The notes beneath the pieces were generated by a model, which was not told the DNA's origin, did no database searches, and worked only from the letters and a program-made list of their open reading frames with translations. A DNA stretch of 64,000 nucleotides from Aquimonas voraii (GTDB lineage: Bacteria > Pseudomonadota > Gammaproteobacteria > Xanthomonadales > Xanthomonadaceae): positions 62,001 to 126,000 of the forward strand of contig NZ_FNAG01000009.1 of NCBI RefSeq assembly GCF_900101825.1, written 5' to 3'. A program made the position numbers and the translations under genes. Shown one piece after another: positions 46,060 through 55,128 of this stretch. The stretch's first letter is position 1. The number at the start of each line of letters is the position of its first letter.

Positions 46060-46998
46060 ATGTCCAGCGTCCGCAGCAAACAGGAATACGAGCAGATCAA
46101 GTTGGCCAAGCGCCTGCGTCGGCAGGTCGGCCAGGCCATCGCCGACTTCGGCATGATCGAAGAGGGCGACAAGGTCATGGTCTGCCTGTCCGGCGGCAAG
46201 GACAGCTACACGATGCTGGACGTGCTGCTGCAGCTGCAGGCCAAGGCGCCGGTGCGTTTCGAGCTGGTGGCGGTCAACCTCGACCAGAAACAGCCCGACT
46301 TCCCGGAACACATCCTGCCCGCCTACCTCGAAAGCGTCGGCGTGCCCTACAAGATCCTCGAGCAGGACACCTACTCGGTGGTGAAGCGCGTGGTGCCCGA
46401 GGGCAAGACGATGTGCTCCCTGTGCTCGCGTCTGCGCCGCGGTGCGCTGTACACCTATGCCGCCGAGCAGGGTTTCACCAAGATCGCGCTCGGTCATCAC
46501 CGCGACGACCTGCTGGCGACCTTCTTCATGAACCTGTTCTTCCACGCCAAGCTGTCGGGCATGCCGCCCAAGCTGCGCTCGGACGACGGCCGCCACATCG
46601 TGATCCGCCCGCTGGCCTACGTGGCCGAGGCCGATATCGCGCGCTATGCCGAAGCCAAGGGCTTTCCGATCATTCCCTGCAATCTTTGCGGCTCGCAGGA
46701 AAACCTGCAGCGCAAGCAGGTGCGGCGAATGATGGACGAGTGGGAGCGCAGCGCTCCCGGCCGACTGGAAACCATGGCGCGTGCCTTGGGTGATATCCGG
46801 CCGTCGCAGCTGTCGGACCGCAGCCTGTTCGATTTCCTCGCCCTGGGGCGTGCCTCCGACGCGCCGCTGCCGGATGCCCATGCCTGGTTGGCGGGCGAGC
46901 CGGCTGAGCCCGCGGCTGAGTCAGGCCAAGCCGCGCCCGCGCAGTCGATCGATGCGCCGTCGCGCGGGCTGGACATTCCGGTGCGGCTGCAGGCGTGA
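46060..46998 (+). CDS. ttcA: tRNA 2-thiocytidine biosynthesis protein TtcA
   Basis: Adds sulfur to cytidine 32 of certain tRNAs using ATP and an Fe-S cluster. The PP-loop SGGKDS is at 44-49. Cluster cysteines are in CSLC (119, 122) and at C207/C210 (CNLC). The 312-residue protein has a C-terminal tail of Pro/Ala after about 285, absent from the core family. ATG 46060 is chosen from family alignment; the frame extends back through the DUF465 gene on the opposite strand. Function acts in the cytoplasm. Confidence 0.96.
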   Translation: MSSVRSKQEYEQIKLAKRLRRQVGQAIADFGMIEEGDKVMVCLSGGKDSYTMLDVLLQLQAKAPVRFELVAVNLDQKQPDFPEHILPAYLESVGVPYKILEQDTYSVVKRVVPEGKTMCSLCSRLRRGALYTYAAEQGFTKIALGHHRDDLLATFFMNLFFHAKLSGMPPKLRSDDGRHIVIRPLAYVAEADIARYAEAKGFPIIPCNLCGSQENLQRKQVRRMMDEWERSAPGRLETMARALGDIRPSQLSDRSLFDFLALGRASDAPLPDAHAWLAGEPAEPAAESGQAAPAQSIDAPSRGLDIPVRLQA

Positions 46999-47070
46999 TG
47001 GCCGGCGGCCATCGCCTCCAGACCTTGGGACGCACTCGACTCCAAGAACGTTCCCGTCTCCCGCTGGGAG
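46997..47070 (+). terminator. Inverted repeats after ttcA
   Basis: A perfect hairpin GATGGCC-GGC-GGCCATC starts inside the ttcA stop (46997-47013). A second, CTCCC-GCT-GGGAG, is at 47058-47070. Neither has a T-run, so termination is possible but not clear. Confidence 0.4.
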
Positions 47071-47151
47071 CGGCTTTCAGATGCCAATCGTCGCGGCGCA
47101 TCCACGTACCCCAGCGGTGAAGCCCGCGCGCGATCCCCACCAGGACACCCC

Positions 47152-48063
47152 ATGTTCTTCCGCAACCTGACCCTGTTCCGCTATCCCACCTCGATCAACG
47201 ACAGCTTCGAGGACCTTGACGAGAAACTCGCCGAGCACGTGCTGAAACCCGTCGGCCCCCTGGAGCTGTCCTCGCGCGGCTTCGTGTCGCCGCTGGGCCG
47301 CGGCGAGCAGGTGCTGTCGCATCGCGTCGCCGAGGCCCTGCTGCTGACGCTCGGCAGCGAGGACAAACTGCTGCCGGGCTCGGTGGTGAATGCCGTGCTG
47401 GCCGAGAAGCTCGAACACATTCGCGAGAGTGAGGGCCGCAACCCCGGCGGGCGTGAGCGCAAGCGCATCAAGGACGAAGTGCTGACCGACCTGCTGCCGC
47501 GCGCCTTCTCGCGGCCCTCGCGCTGCTCCGGCTACCTCGACCTCGGTCTCGGCTGGTGCGTGATCGACACCAGCAGCCGCAAGAACGCCGAGACCTTCGT
47601 CACCGCGATCCGCGAGGCGCTGGGGAGCTTCCCGGCGGTGCCGGTGAACGCGGAAACCAGTCCGCGCGCGCTGATGACCGCCTGGATCGACGGCGAGCCG
47701 CTGCCCGAAGGTTTCGTGCTCGGCGACGAGTGCGAGCTGCGTGACCCGGTGGATTCCGGCGCCATCATCAAGTGCCGCCGTCAGGAGCTCAGCGCCGAGG
47801 AAGTGCGCGAGCACCTGAAGTGCGGCAAGCAGGCCTTCCAGGTGGCCCTGGTGTTCGAGGAGCGGATCAGCTTCGTGCTCGGCGAAGACCTGGTGATCCG
47901 CAAGCTGAAATTCCTCGAAGCCGCAACGGAAGCCCTGGAACAGGGCGAGCGCGACACCCAGCGCGACGAGATCGATGCAGTGTTCGCCCTGATGAGCGGC
48001 GAGCTGCGCGTGCTGCTGAAGCGGCTGGAAGAGATTCTCGGCTTCAGCAAGGCCGAGGCGTAG
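47152..48063 (+). CDS. rdgC: Recombination-associated protein RdgC
   Basis: A 303-residue DNA-binding ring protein that limits RecA activity and affects recombination. Family features: MFFRNLTLFRYP at the start, SRGFVSPLG, RVAEALLLTLGSEDKLLPGSVVNAVL, RPSRCSGYLDLGLGWCVIDTSS. It stands 153 bases after ttcA, in an intergenic region with weak hairpins. Downstream is a stretch with large inverted repeats. Confidence 0.96.
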   Translation: MFFRNLTLFRYPTSINDSFEDLDEKLAEHVLKPVGPLELSSRGFVSPLGRGEQVLSHRVAEALLLTLGSEDKLLPGSVVNAVLAEKLEHIRESEGRNPGGRERKRIKDEVLTDLLPRAFSRPSRCSGYLDLGLGWCVIDTSSRKNAETFVTAIREALGSFPAVPVNAETSPRALMTAWIDGEPLPEGFVLGDECELRDPVDSGAIIKCRRQELSAEEVREHLKCGKQAFQVALVFEERISFVLGEDLVIRKLKFLEAATEALEQGERDTQRDEIDAVFALMSGELRVLLKRLEEILGFSKAEA

Positions 48064-48083
48064 CCCGGACATTCCATGAGGTC

Positions 48084-48272
48084 GCGAAAAGCCGCTCTCG
48101 TCGTCGTTCCTGTATTCGCGAGTCAGGGTCAACACTGGCGCGGTGGCGAGTGCATCGCGGCGGCTTTTCGCTGGCACGGCACTCGCTTGTTCTTTGCGGC
48201 GATCGCCGCGTTGCTCCTCGCCCCAGTGGGGCCCGCCACTGGGGGGCGTCGCGCCTTGCGCTCGCCGCAAAG
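48084..48272. repeat. Consecutive inverted repeats in the rdgC-YgjP gap
   Basis: Three stems: GCGAAAAGCCGC (48084-48095) with GCGGCTTTTCGC (48160-48171); CTTTGCGGCGA (48192-48202) with TCGCCGCAAAG (48262-48272); and inside the latter CCCCAGTGG (48221-48229) with CCACTGGGG (48236-48244). No gene is visible in 48064-48320. This looks like an extragenic element or a structured 3' RNA of rdgC. Confidence 0.65.
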
Positions 48273-48320
48273 TCCGGCGCGATCCTCCGCACCCCCTCAA
48301 GGAATGGCCGGGCTTAGCTC

Positions 48321-49100
48321 ATGACCCGCCTGCTGCGCTCGGAGCGGCGGCTGCGCCTGCCCGACGGCAGCGAGGCGGGCATCGTCGAGGTGCGCGACGC
48401 GCGCGCGCGGCGGCTGAAGCTGATGGTGTCCGAGCGCGGCCCGCGCCTGACCGTGCCGCGCGGCGTCGGCGAGATCGAGATCCGTCAGTTCCTGGAGCAG
48501 CACCGCGCTTGGCTCGCCCAGCAGCTGCGGGCGCTGGCCGTGCCGGCGGCCTTGCCGGGACAAGGCGACGATGCGACGCCCGCGATCGACCCCGCGCGCC
48601 CCGACCATCTGCTGCTGCGCGGCGCCCAGCTGCCGATCCAGCGCGTCGAGTCGCGTCGGCTTGCCGCGCTGCCGTCCGCTAGCCACGTCGAGTTGCACCT
48701 GCCGCCGCGCTACACGCCGCTGCAGCTGCAGCGGGTCATCGCCGATTTCCTGCTGGCCGAAGCGCGCCGCGACCTCGGTCACTGGTTGCCGCAGTACTTG
48801 CCGACCCTGCCTGCCGCGCCGCGCAGCATTCGCCTGCGTCCGCTGTCCAGCCTGTGGGGCTCGCTCAACGCCGCCGGCGCGGTCTCGCTCGACCTCGCCC
48901 TGGTGCAGGCGCCGCCGCGGGTGTTCGAGTACGTGCTGGTGCACGAGCTCTGCCACCTGCTGCAGCGCAACCACTCGCCGGCCTATTGGGCCGAAGTGCG
49001 CGCGCGCATGCCCGACCACCTGCAGCAGCGCGCCTGGCTGAAGCAGCACGGGCTGGGGCTGAAGGCGCGGCTGCGGCAGCTGCTGGCGATCGAGGCCTGA
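48321..49100 (+). CDS. YgjP-like zinc metallopeptidase (DUF45 / M48-related)
   Basis: A 259-residue protein of the YgjP-like metal-dependent hydrolase family. The zinc site is HELCH (VLVHELCHLLQRNH), with a further His in the same helix. The N-terminal part, RRLKLMVSERGPRLTVPRG, is typical. Substrate is unknown. The upstream region has the large hairpins described above. The gene stands alone. Confidence 0.9.
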   Translation: MTRLLRSERRLRLPDGSEAGIVEVRDARARRLKLMVSERGPRLTVPRGVGEIEIRQFLEQHRAWLAQQLRALAVPAALPGQGDDATPAIDPARPDHLLLRGAQLPIQRVESRRLAALPSASHVELHLPPRYTPLQLQRVIADFLLAEARRDLGHWLPQYLPTLPAAPRSIRLRPLSSLWGSLNAAGAVSLDLALVQAPPRVFEYVLVHELCHLLQRNHSPAYWAEVRARMPDHLQQRAWLKQHGLGLKARLRQLLAIEA

Positions 49101-49690
49101 GCAATGCTTCTGCGCGGCCAGCCGCGCGGAAGCGTGGGGTTGGGAATGGGGGATTCAGCGCGAGGCGGCGCGCATACGCGAGATGCCGCGCGCACCGCCG
49201 GGAGCGAGAGCGCTCTGCGCGGAATTCACGGACACGACGGCCGGCGTAACGTGCTCGCCATTCGCTTGACCGAGCCGGATAGAGCGCATCTGCAAATGCG
49301 GCTTGAAGTGGTCGTTTGAGCACCCCCAGCGTTCTCCGCGCTAGAGCGGGGCTCGAAGTCTGAGCGCTCGCGACGGCCTCGCGATGGCCTCGCGATGGGC
49401 GTGGAGCGCGTGCTCGCCCAAAACCCCCCAATCCCCAATCCTCGCCCTTCGGTATTGCGATCGCTTCGCATTTGCAATAATCTGCCGCGGCCTTCCCAGC
49501 ACCCGTCCAGCCGACGCCAGACCGGGGTTCCCCACGACCCAGCGGACCTCTTGGCGTGTCTCGACTTCGCTTTGCGCGCGCGCTTCGCGCGCTGCTCCCC
49601 ATCCTTCGATCCGCTCTGGCCTGTGCCCGGGTCCGCGCCATTGCCCAGTGCCCTGCGGCCGATAGGCACTGCGGCAAGGTGGCTTGACCG
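49101..49690. other. 590-base gene-free region
   Basis: No open frame here has protein character. Short sequences typical of repeats are present: GGGATTC-like words near 49138, CCCCAATCCCCAATCC near 49425, and a stem TATTGC / GCAATA at 49453-49479. The region lies between the YgjP gene and the PepSY operon and probably includes that operon's promoter, which I could not identify. It may be the decayed remnant of a gene or repeat element. Confidence 0.5.
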
Positions 49691-50314
49691 ATGCCGCTTG
49701 CATCGGCCTCGCGCGGCGCCTGGTTGAAGCAGCTGCATCTCTGGCACTGGGTCAGCTCGGCCCTGTGTCTGGTCGCGATGCTGCTGTTCGCCGTCACCGG
49801 CATCACCTTGAACCACGCCGGCCGTATCGAAGCGCGGCCAACGGTGGAACTTCGCTTGGCGCAGCTGCCTTCCCCCTTGCTGGCCGAGCTGCAGTCTCAG
49901 GCCGAGGACGCCGACAGCGCGCCCCTGCCTGCCAGTGCACGCGTCTGGCTGCACAGCGCGCTCGATCTGCGCGTGGAAGCGATGGCGGCCGAATGGTCGC
50001 CGGAGGAGATCTACCTCTCGCTGCCGAGGCCGGGCGGCGATGCCTGGCTCAGCCTGGATCTGCAGTCCGGCGAGGTGAGGCACGAGCTCACCGATCGCGG
50101 CTGGATCGCCTGGCTCAACGACCTGCACAAGGGCCGCCACACCGGGCCGGTCTGGTCCTGGTTCATCGATCTGTTTGCGGTCGCCTGCGTGGTGTTCTGC
50201 CTTACCGGGCTCGTACTGCTGCAGATGCATGCGCGCCAGCGCCCCGGCACCTGGCCGGTAGTTGGGCTCGGTTTCGTGCTGCCCCTGCTGATCGCCCTGT
50301 TGTTCATCCATTGA
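49691..50314 (+). CDS. PepSY-associated membrane protein
   Basis: A 207-residue inner-membrane protein with three hydrophobic segments. The start GAWLKQLHLWHWVSSALCLVAMLLFAVTG is the usual beginning of PepSY-associated TM proteins, with conserved His residues (HLWHW) and the later DLHKGRHTG. Such His pairs in membrane helices are candidates for haem or metal binding. The first gene of an operon with DUF2271, DUF4198, ApbE and a flavoreductase, a set common in electron transfer and iron uptake. Confidence 0.85.
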   Translation: MPLASASRGAWLKQLHLWHWVSSALCLVAMLLFAVTGITLNHAGRIEARPTVELRLAQLPSPLLAELQSQAEDADSAPLPASARVWLHSALDLRVEAMAAEWSPEEIYLSLPRPGGDAWLSLDLQSGEVRHELTDRGWIAWLNDLHKGRHTGPVWSWFIDLFAVACVVFCLTGLVLLQMHARQRPGTWPVVGLGFVLPLLIALLFIH

Positions 50315-50331
50315 CCCGTCTGGAATCGCCG

Positions 50332-50868
50332 ATGACTGCTTTCACGAAACTGTTCACCACCTGTCTCGCCGGAGCGCTGCTGGCGCTGGCGCCGCTCGCC
50401 GCCGTCCGTGCAGCCGAGCTGGCGATCGAGGTCGAGATCCCGCGCCTCGACGTGGCCGAGTACCACCGCCCCTACGTCGCCGCCTGGATCGAATCGCCGG
50501 ACGGCCGGGTCGCCGCCCAGCTGTCGGTCTGGTACGACATCGGCATGCGCGACCACGAAGGCACGAAGTGGCTCAAGGACCTGCGCCAGTGGTGGCGCCG
50601 CGGTGGCCGCGATCTCGACATGCCCGTTGATGGCCTGAGCGCGGCCACGCGCCCGGTCGGTCGGCATCCGCTGAAGTTCGATTCGACGAAGCCGCCGCTG
50701 GCCGGCCTCGCCGCCGGCGACTACCGCCTGATGGTCGAGGCCGCGCGCGAGGTCGGTGGCCGCGAGCTGCTGCAGATCGACTTCCAGTGGCCGCCGACCC
50801 AGGCGGTGGAATTGAGTGCGAAGGGCGAGCGTGAGCTCGGCGCGCTCAGCCTGAAGCTCACGCCCTGA
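50332..50868 (+). CDS. DUF2271 periplasmic protein with an ApbE-type flavinylation motif
   Basis: A 178-residue exported protein with signal peptide (ends AVRAAELAIEVE). It belongs to DUF2271: YHRPYVAAWIESPDGRVAAQLSVWYD and EGTKWLKDLRQWWRR. Residues 100-106 read DGLSAAT, close to the Dxx(S/T)GA(S/T) sequence to which ApbE attaches FMN. The Thr106 would be the acceptor. An apbE gene lies three genes on, so flavinylation is a fair inference, not shown. It lies 17 bases after the PepSY gene. Confidence 0.85.
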   Translation: MTAFTKLFTTCLAGALLALAPLAAVRAAELAIEVEIPRLDVAEYHRPYVAAWIESPDGRVAAQLSVWYDIGMRDHEGTKWLKDLRQWWRRGGRDLDMPVDGLSAATRPVGRHPLKFDSTKPPLAGLAAGDYRLMVEAAREVGGRELLQIDFQWPPTQAVELSAKGERELGALSLKLTP

Positions 50869-50927
50869 TCGACACCTTCGCCCGCGCCAAGCCGCGTCGG
50901 CCATCCGAACACTCCGAGGAGAATCCC

Positions 50928-51731
50928 ATGCGCACCGCGCTCCGCTACGTCGCCTTCGCCCTCATATCCGCCCTGCCGCTGTCGGCCCAAGCGCACAAGG
51001 CCTGGCTGCTGCCCTCCGACACCGTGCTGTCCAGCGAGAAGGCCTGGATCACCGTCGACGCGGCCGTATCCAACGACCTCTTCTACTTCAACCATGTGCC
51101 GCTGCGGCCCGACGCGCTGAGCGTGACTGCCCCCGATGGGAGTGCGGTCAGTCCGCAGAACACGCACACCGGCCAGCTGCGCAGCGTCTTTGATCTGGAG
51201 CTGTCGACGCCCGGCACCTACCGCATCGCGCTCGCCAGCAAGGGTCTCTTCGCCAGCTGGGAAGAGGGCGGCGAGCCCAGGCGCTGGCGCGGCCGCGCCG
51301 AGGACTTCGCGAGCCAGGTACCGACTGCCGCGGACAAGCTGCAGGTCACCCAGGCGCAGAACCGAGTCGAAACCTTTGTCACGCTCGGACGCCCCAGCCG
51401 CGAGAGCATCGCGCCGGCAGCGCAGGGCCTGAGCCTCGAATTCGTCGGACACCCGAACGACCTGATGGTCGGCGACACCGCCGAATTCCGACTGCTGCTG
51501 GATGGCGCGCCTGCGGCGGACGTTGCTGTCGAAGTGGTCAACGGCGGCACCCGCTACCGTGACGACCAGCAGGCCATGACTCTGCGCACCGACGACAATG
51601 GCGCCTTCGCCGTCACCTGGCCCAGTGCCGGCATGTACTGGCTGCAGGCCAGCGCAAGTGACGCCAAGGCAGCAGCGCCGGCGACCCAGCGCCGCGCCAG
51701 CTATGTGGTGACCTTGGAAGTGCTGCCCTGA
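50928..51731 (+). CDS. DUF4198 periplasmic protein
   Basis: A 267-residue exported protein with a signal peptide ending in SAQA. The start of the mature protein, HKAWLLPSDTVL, is diagnostic of DUF4198, where the His is the mature N-terminus; this family has been linked to nickel and other metal uptake. The rest is two beta domains of the carboxypeptidase-regulatory type. Fits the metal/redox theme of the operon. Confidence 0.85.
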   Translation: MRTALRYVAFALISALPLSAQAHKAWLLPSDTVLSSEKAWITVDAAVSNDLFYFNHVPLRPDALSVTAPDGSAVSPQNTHTGQLRSVFDLELSTPGTYRIALASKGLFASWEEGGEPRRWRGRAEDFASQVPTAADKLQVTQAQNRVETFVTLGRPSRESIAPAAQGLSLEFVGHPNDLMVGDTAEFRLLLDGAPAADVAVEVVNGGTRYRDDQQAMTLRTDDNGAFAVTWPSAGMYWLQASASDAKAAAPATQRRASYVVTLEVLP

Positions 51732-51757
51732 GACCCGGGGCCCGGGACGGATACGCG

Positions 51758-52831
51758 ATGCGTGGCGAGCAGATACCCAACCAGAACGATCCGACGCGGT
51801 GGGCGCGGCGGCAGGGGCTGCGCCACGCGCTGCGCCACGCGCGCCCTGCCGTGTTCCTGCTGTGCGCCCTGTTCGTCGTCGCGGGCTGCGCCCGCTCGCC
51901 GGAGCCCCTGCGTCTGGAGGGGCATTCCATGGGCACCGGCTGGACTGTTCTCATCGGCGATCCCGGCGCCGAGGAGGCGCGCGCGCGGCCGCTGATCGAG
52001 GCCGAGCTGTCGCAGGTGGTGGCGCAGATGAGCACCTGGGAGCCGGATTCGGACCTCTCGCGCTTCAATGCCGCGGCCGCAGGCACGCAGCACCCCGTGC
52101 CGGCGCAGCTGCAGGACGTGGTGAAGGCGGCGCTGGCGCTGGCCGAGGACAGCGGCGGCGCCTTTGATCCTACCGTCGGCCCGCTGGTCGAGCTCTGGGG
52201 CTTCGGCCCCGGCCGCCCGCGCCAGACCGCGCCCACGCCCGCCGAGGTCGATGCCCTGCGCAGCCGCATCGGCTGGCAGCACGTCCAAATCGAAGAGGGG
52301 CGGCTGATCCAGCCCGGCGGTCTGTCACTGGACCTGTCGGCGATCGCCAAGGGCCATGCGGTGGATCGTATCGCCGCGACCCTGCGCGCTGCGGGCTATG
52401 CCGATTTGCTGGTCGAGGTCGGCGGCGAACTGCGTGCGCATGGCCAGCACCCCGGTGGCCGGCCCTGGCGCGTCGGTCTGGAGGGGCCGAGCGGCGAGCG
52501 CGCCACCGGCGGTCTGGTGCTGCGTGACTTGGCGGTGGCCACCTCGGGTGACTACCGCCAGTACTTCGAGGAGGACGGCCGTCGCTACTCGCACATGATC
52601 GATCCGCGCACAGGCCGACCGATCGCGCAGGCGGGGATCGCCGTCAGCGTCGTGCACGCCTCGTGCATGCAGGCCGATGGTCTGGCGACCGCGCTGTCGG
52701 TGCTGGGGCCGGAGCAAGGCTTCGAGTGGGCCCGCGAGCGCGGCATCGCCGCGCGCTTTGTCTATCGCAGCCAGGACACCTGGGCCGAACGCACTACCCC
52801 GGCCTTTGCCGCGCTGCAGGCCGCCGAGTGA
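51758..52831 (+). CDS. apbE: FAD:protein FMN transferase, lipoprotein
   Basis: A 357-residue ApbE. After a long, Arg-rich N-terminus comes a lipoprotein signal with lipobox VAGC (Cys44). Typical elements are GHSMGTGWTV, ADLLVEVGGELRAHG, ATSGDYRQYF and YSHMIDPRTGRP, with the metal-binding Asp and Thr. It transfers FMN from FAD onto a Thr or Ser of a target protein outside the inner membrane. Candidate target in the operon: the DUF2271 protein. Its stop overlaps the reductase start (GTGA). Confidence 0.95.
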   Translation: MRGEQIPNQNDPTRWARRQGLRHALRHARPAVFLLCALFVVAGCARSPEPLRLEGHSMGTGWTVLIGDPGAEEARARPLIEAELSQVVAQMSTWEPDSDLSRFNAAAAGTQHPVPAQLQDVVKAALALAEDSGGAFDPTVGPLVELWGFGPGRPRQTAPTPAEVDALRSRIGWQHVQIEEGRLIQPGGLSLDLSAIAKGHAVDRIAATLRAAGYADLLVEVGGELRAHGQHPGGRPWRVGLEGPSGERATGGLVLRDLAVATSGDYRQYFEEDGRRYSHMIDPRTGRPIAQAGIAVSVVHASCMQADGLATALSVLGPEQGFEWARERGIAARFVYRSQDTWAERTTPAFAALQAAE

Positions 52832-54885
52832 GCGTCGTGATGCGCATCGGGTGGCCGTTGCTGCTCGCGCTCGCGGCCGCGCCTCTGCTGTGGGTGCGCT
52901 GGCCCGTCGCTGACGCGGTGCCGGGCAGCGCGAGCGAACGGCCCTTGTCGGCAGAGCAACTGATCGAGGTTTGGTGGCGGGCGGAATCGCCGGCGCGGGC
53001 GGTCACTGTGAACGGCATCGACGCCCCGCTGCGGCCGCTGTCCGCGCGCAGCGGTGATGCCACGCGCGCCGCCGAGATCCGCTTTGAGCGCGAAGGTGCG
53101 CTGCTGCGACAGCGGCTCGATGCGTTCAGCGGCGCGCGGCTCGGCCTGCCAGAGCCAGTGCCCAGGCCGGCGAGGATCTCGCGGGAAGCTGCGGCATTCC
53201 TCGGCGGATGCGCTTGGGTTCTGCTCGCCGCGCCCTGGCTGCGTCTTCGCCTGCGTCCCCTCCGTGCCCAGTCTGCGGAGCGCAATTCGAACGCGCTCTG
53301 GTGGGTGATTCATGCCAGCCAGACCGGGCAGGCGCAGCGGCTCGCCGAGCAGACGGCCTCCCGACTGCGTGCGCTCGGCGTTGATGCCGAGCTGCGCTCC
53401 CTGTCGGCACTCGATGCTGTCGGCCTGCGCGCCGCGCGTCGCCTGCTGCTGGTGGCCAGCACCACGGGTGAAGGCGATGCCCCGGACACTGCGGCGGCCT
53501 TCGTCCGGCGGCAGATGTCGCAGCACTTGGCCTTACGCGATCTGCAATTCGCGGTCCTCGCGCTGGGTGACCGCAGCTACCCCAACTACTGCGCTTTCGG
53601 ACGCGCGTTGGATACCTGGCTGCAGTCCTGCGCGGCACGTCCGCTGTTCGAGCGCATCGAGGTGGACGACGCGGATCCACAGGCGATCGAAGCCTGGTTC
53701 CGGGCGGTGGAGACAGCAGCGCGGCGTGAGCGGCTTGCGGAGGCGGATCAGCCCAAGCCTCTGCCTTCGTTGGGGGCGATGCGCGGCAACGCAAGCGCAG
53801 GGCAGGGCGGCCCGCCGGGGGCGATGGCGCAGGTCATCGCGTCCAGCGCGGCGAAGGCCAACGCGCGCGAAGACCTCGGACATGCCCGGCCGTGGCAGCG
53901 CTGGCGTCTGCACGCGCGCAGGCGCCTGAATCCGCACAGCCCCGCACCGGCTCTGTGGGAGATCGAGCTGGTATCGATCCACGCGCTGCCCAGCTGGGAG
54001 CCCGGCGATGTCGCCGTGCTGCAGCCGCTGAACCCCCTTGCGCAGGTGCAGGCCTGGATTGCGTCGCGGGGGCTCGATGGCACCGAGCGGGTCGAGATCG
54101 ATGGGGAGTGGATGCCACTGGATCAGGTCCTGCGCGAGCGCGCGCTCGATCCCTTGCCGATGCCCGAGCTTCCGAGTGCCCACGCCCAAACGGATGCCGA
54201 CACCCACTACAGCGCGACGTCGGCCGCAGCCGAGATCGAAGCGGTCGAGCGGATCGACCTCGACCTGCTCGAACGGCTGCCGCGCCTTCCGCCCCGCGAG
54301 TACTCGATCGCCAGCGCGCCAGGCAGCGGCCGCCTGCGCTTGATCGTCCGTCGTCAGAACAACGTCGACGGCCGCCCCGGGCTCGGCTCCGGCACCCTGC
54401 TCGACAGCCCGATCGGCAGCGAACTCAGGCTGCGACTGCGCAGCAATTGCGGTTTCCGTCCGCCGTCACGGGAGTTCCCGCTGATCCTGATCGGCGCTGG
54501 CAGCGGCCTCGCGGGTCTGCTCGGTCTGCTGGACGCGCGCATCGAGCAGCGGGCGCACCCGAACTGGCTGCTGTTCGGCGAGCGCGATCCCCAGCACGAC
54601 CGCGCGCTGGCCGAGGAGCTGCAGGGCCACCTCGACGCGGGACACCTCCAGCACCTCGACCTGTGCTTCTCTCGCGATCCGGTCGCGCCGGCCTACGCGC
54701 AGGACGCGCTGCGCGTCCACGCCGATCGTCTGGGCGACTGGCTGCGCCGAGGAGCACATCTGCGCGTGTGCGGCAGCCGGCGCGGGGTGGGGGAGGGCGT
54801 GCACGCCTGTCTTGTCGAACTGCTCGGTGGGGACGCAGTGGATGCGCTGCTGGCGACGGGGCGCTATCGAAGGGAGGTGTTTTGA
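52828..54885 (+). CDS. Membrane-anchored sulfite reductase flavoprotein-like oxidoreductase
   Basis: A 685-residue fusion. An N-terminal membrane helix (residues 5-22) and a second (about 125-140) flank a small outer domain. A flavodoxin domain follows (HASQTGQAQRLAEQTA, ASTTGEGDAPDTA, LGDRSYPNYC), then an FAD-binding domain with the RxYS motif (REYSIASAPGS), and an NAD(P)H domain (IGAGSGLAGLLGLLDARI, LLFGERDPQHD). It would take electrons from NADPH through FAD and FMN to the membrane or periplasm, for instance for ferric siderophore reduction. GTG 52828 overlaps apbE; ATG 52840 is an alternative. Exact electron acceptor unknown. Confidence 0.9.
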   Translation: MSVVMRIGWPLLLALAAAPLLWVRWPVADAVPGSASERPLSAEQLIEVWWRAESPARAVTVNGIDAPLRPLSARSGDATRAAEIRFEREGALLRQRLDAFSGARLGLPEPVPRPARISREAAAFLGGCAWVLLAAPWLRLRLRPLRAQSAERNSNALWWVIHASQTGQAQRLAEQTASRLRALGVDAELRSLSALDAVGLRAARRLLLVASTTGEGDAPDTAAAFVRRQMSQHLALRDLQFAVLALGDRSYPNYCAFGRALDTWLQSCAARPLFERIEVDDADPQAIEAWFRAVETAARRERLAEADQPKPLPSLGAMRGNASAGQGGPPGAMAQVIASSAAKANAREDLGHARPWQRWRLHARRRLNPHSPAPALWEIELVSIHALPSWEPGDVAVLQPLNPLAQVQAWIASRGLDGTERVEIDGEWMPLDQVLRERALDPLPMPELPSAHAQTDADTHYSATSAAAEIEAVERIDLDLLERLPRLPPREYSIASAPGSGRLRLIVRRQNNVDGRPGLGSGTLLDSPIGSELRLRLRSNCGFRPPSREFPLILIGAGSGLAGLLGLLDARIEQRAHPNWLLFGERDPQHDRALAEELQGHLDAGHLQHLDLCFSRDPVAPAYAQDALRVHADRLGDWLRRGAHLRVCGSRRGVGEGVHACLVELLGGDAVDALLATGRYRREVF

Positions 54886-54890
54886 GAGCG

Positions 54891-54996
54891 GGGATTCGGG
54901 ATTGGGGATTCGGGATTGGGGATTCGGGATTGGGGATTCGGGATTGGGGATTCGGGATTGGGGATTCGGGATTGGGGATTCGGGATTGGGGATTCG
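54891..54996 (+). repeat. 14-base tandem repeat array
   Basis: The unit GGGATTCGGGATTG is repeated 7.6 times without any mismatch, starting five bases after the reductase stop. The two halves are 7-base near-repeats of each other. It is an intergenic minisatellite; perfect copies suggest recent expansion. An open frame running through it is not a gene. Confidence 0.95.
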
Positions 54997-55073
54997 CGGG
55001 GCGAGCCGCATCGCTTGCATCACTACAGCGCTGCGAACCGCACTCATCGCGCCGGGCTCGATGGTCTGCTCTT

Positions 55074-55128
55074 GCGAATCCCCAATCCCCAATCCCCAAT
55101 CCCATTCACGCCGCGCAGCGGCGTGAAT
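55074..55128. repeat. Inverted short repeat tract and hairpin
   Basis: Copies of CCCCAAT, the reverse complement of the GGGATTG half-unit, occupy 55079-55103. They are followed by a perfect stem ATTCACGCCGC-GCA-GCGGCGTGAAT (55104-55128). GGGGATTCGC near 54988 and GCGAATCCCC here are inverse copies. Together with the array at 54891 this could fold into one large structure. From 55129 to the transporter start at 55379 I see no gene. Confidence 0.75.

Noticed and set aside
54891-54996. CRISPR-like array
   Set aside because: The unit is only 14 bases and copies are directly adjacent, with no spacers and no cas genes nearby; it is a simple tandem repeat.
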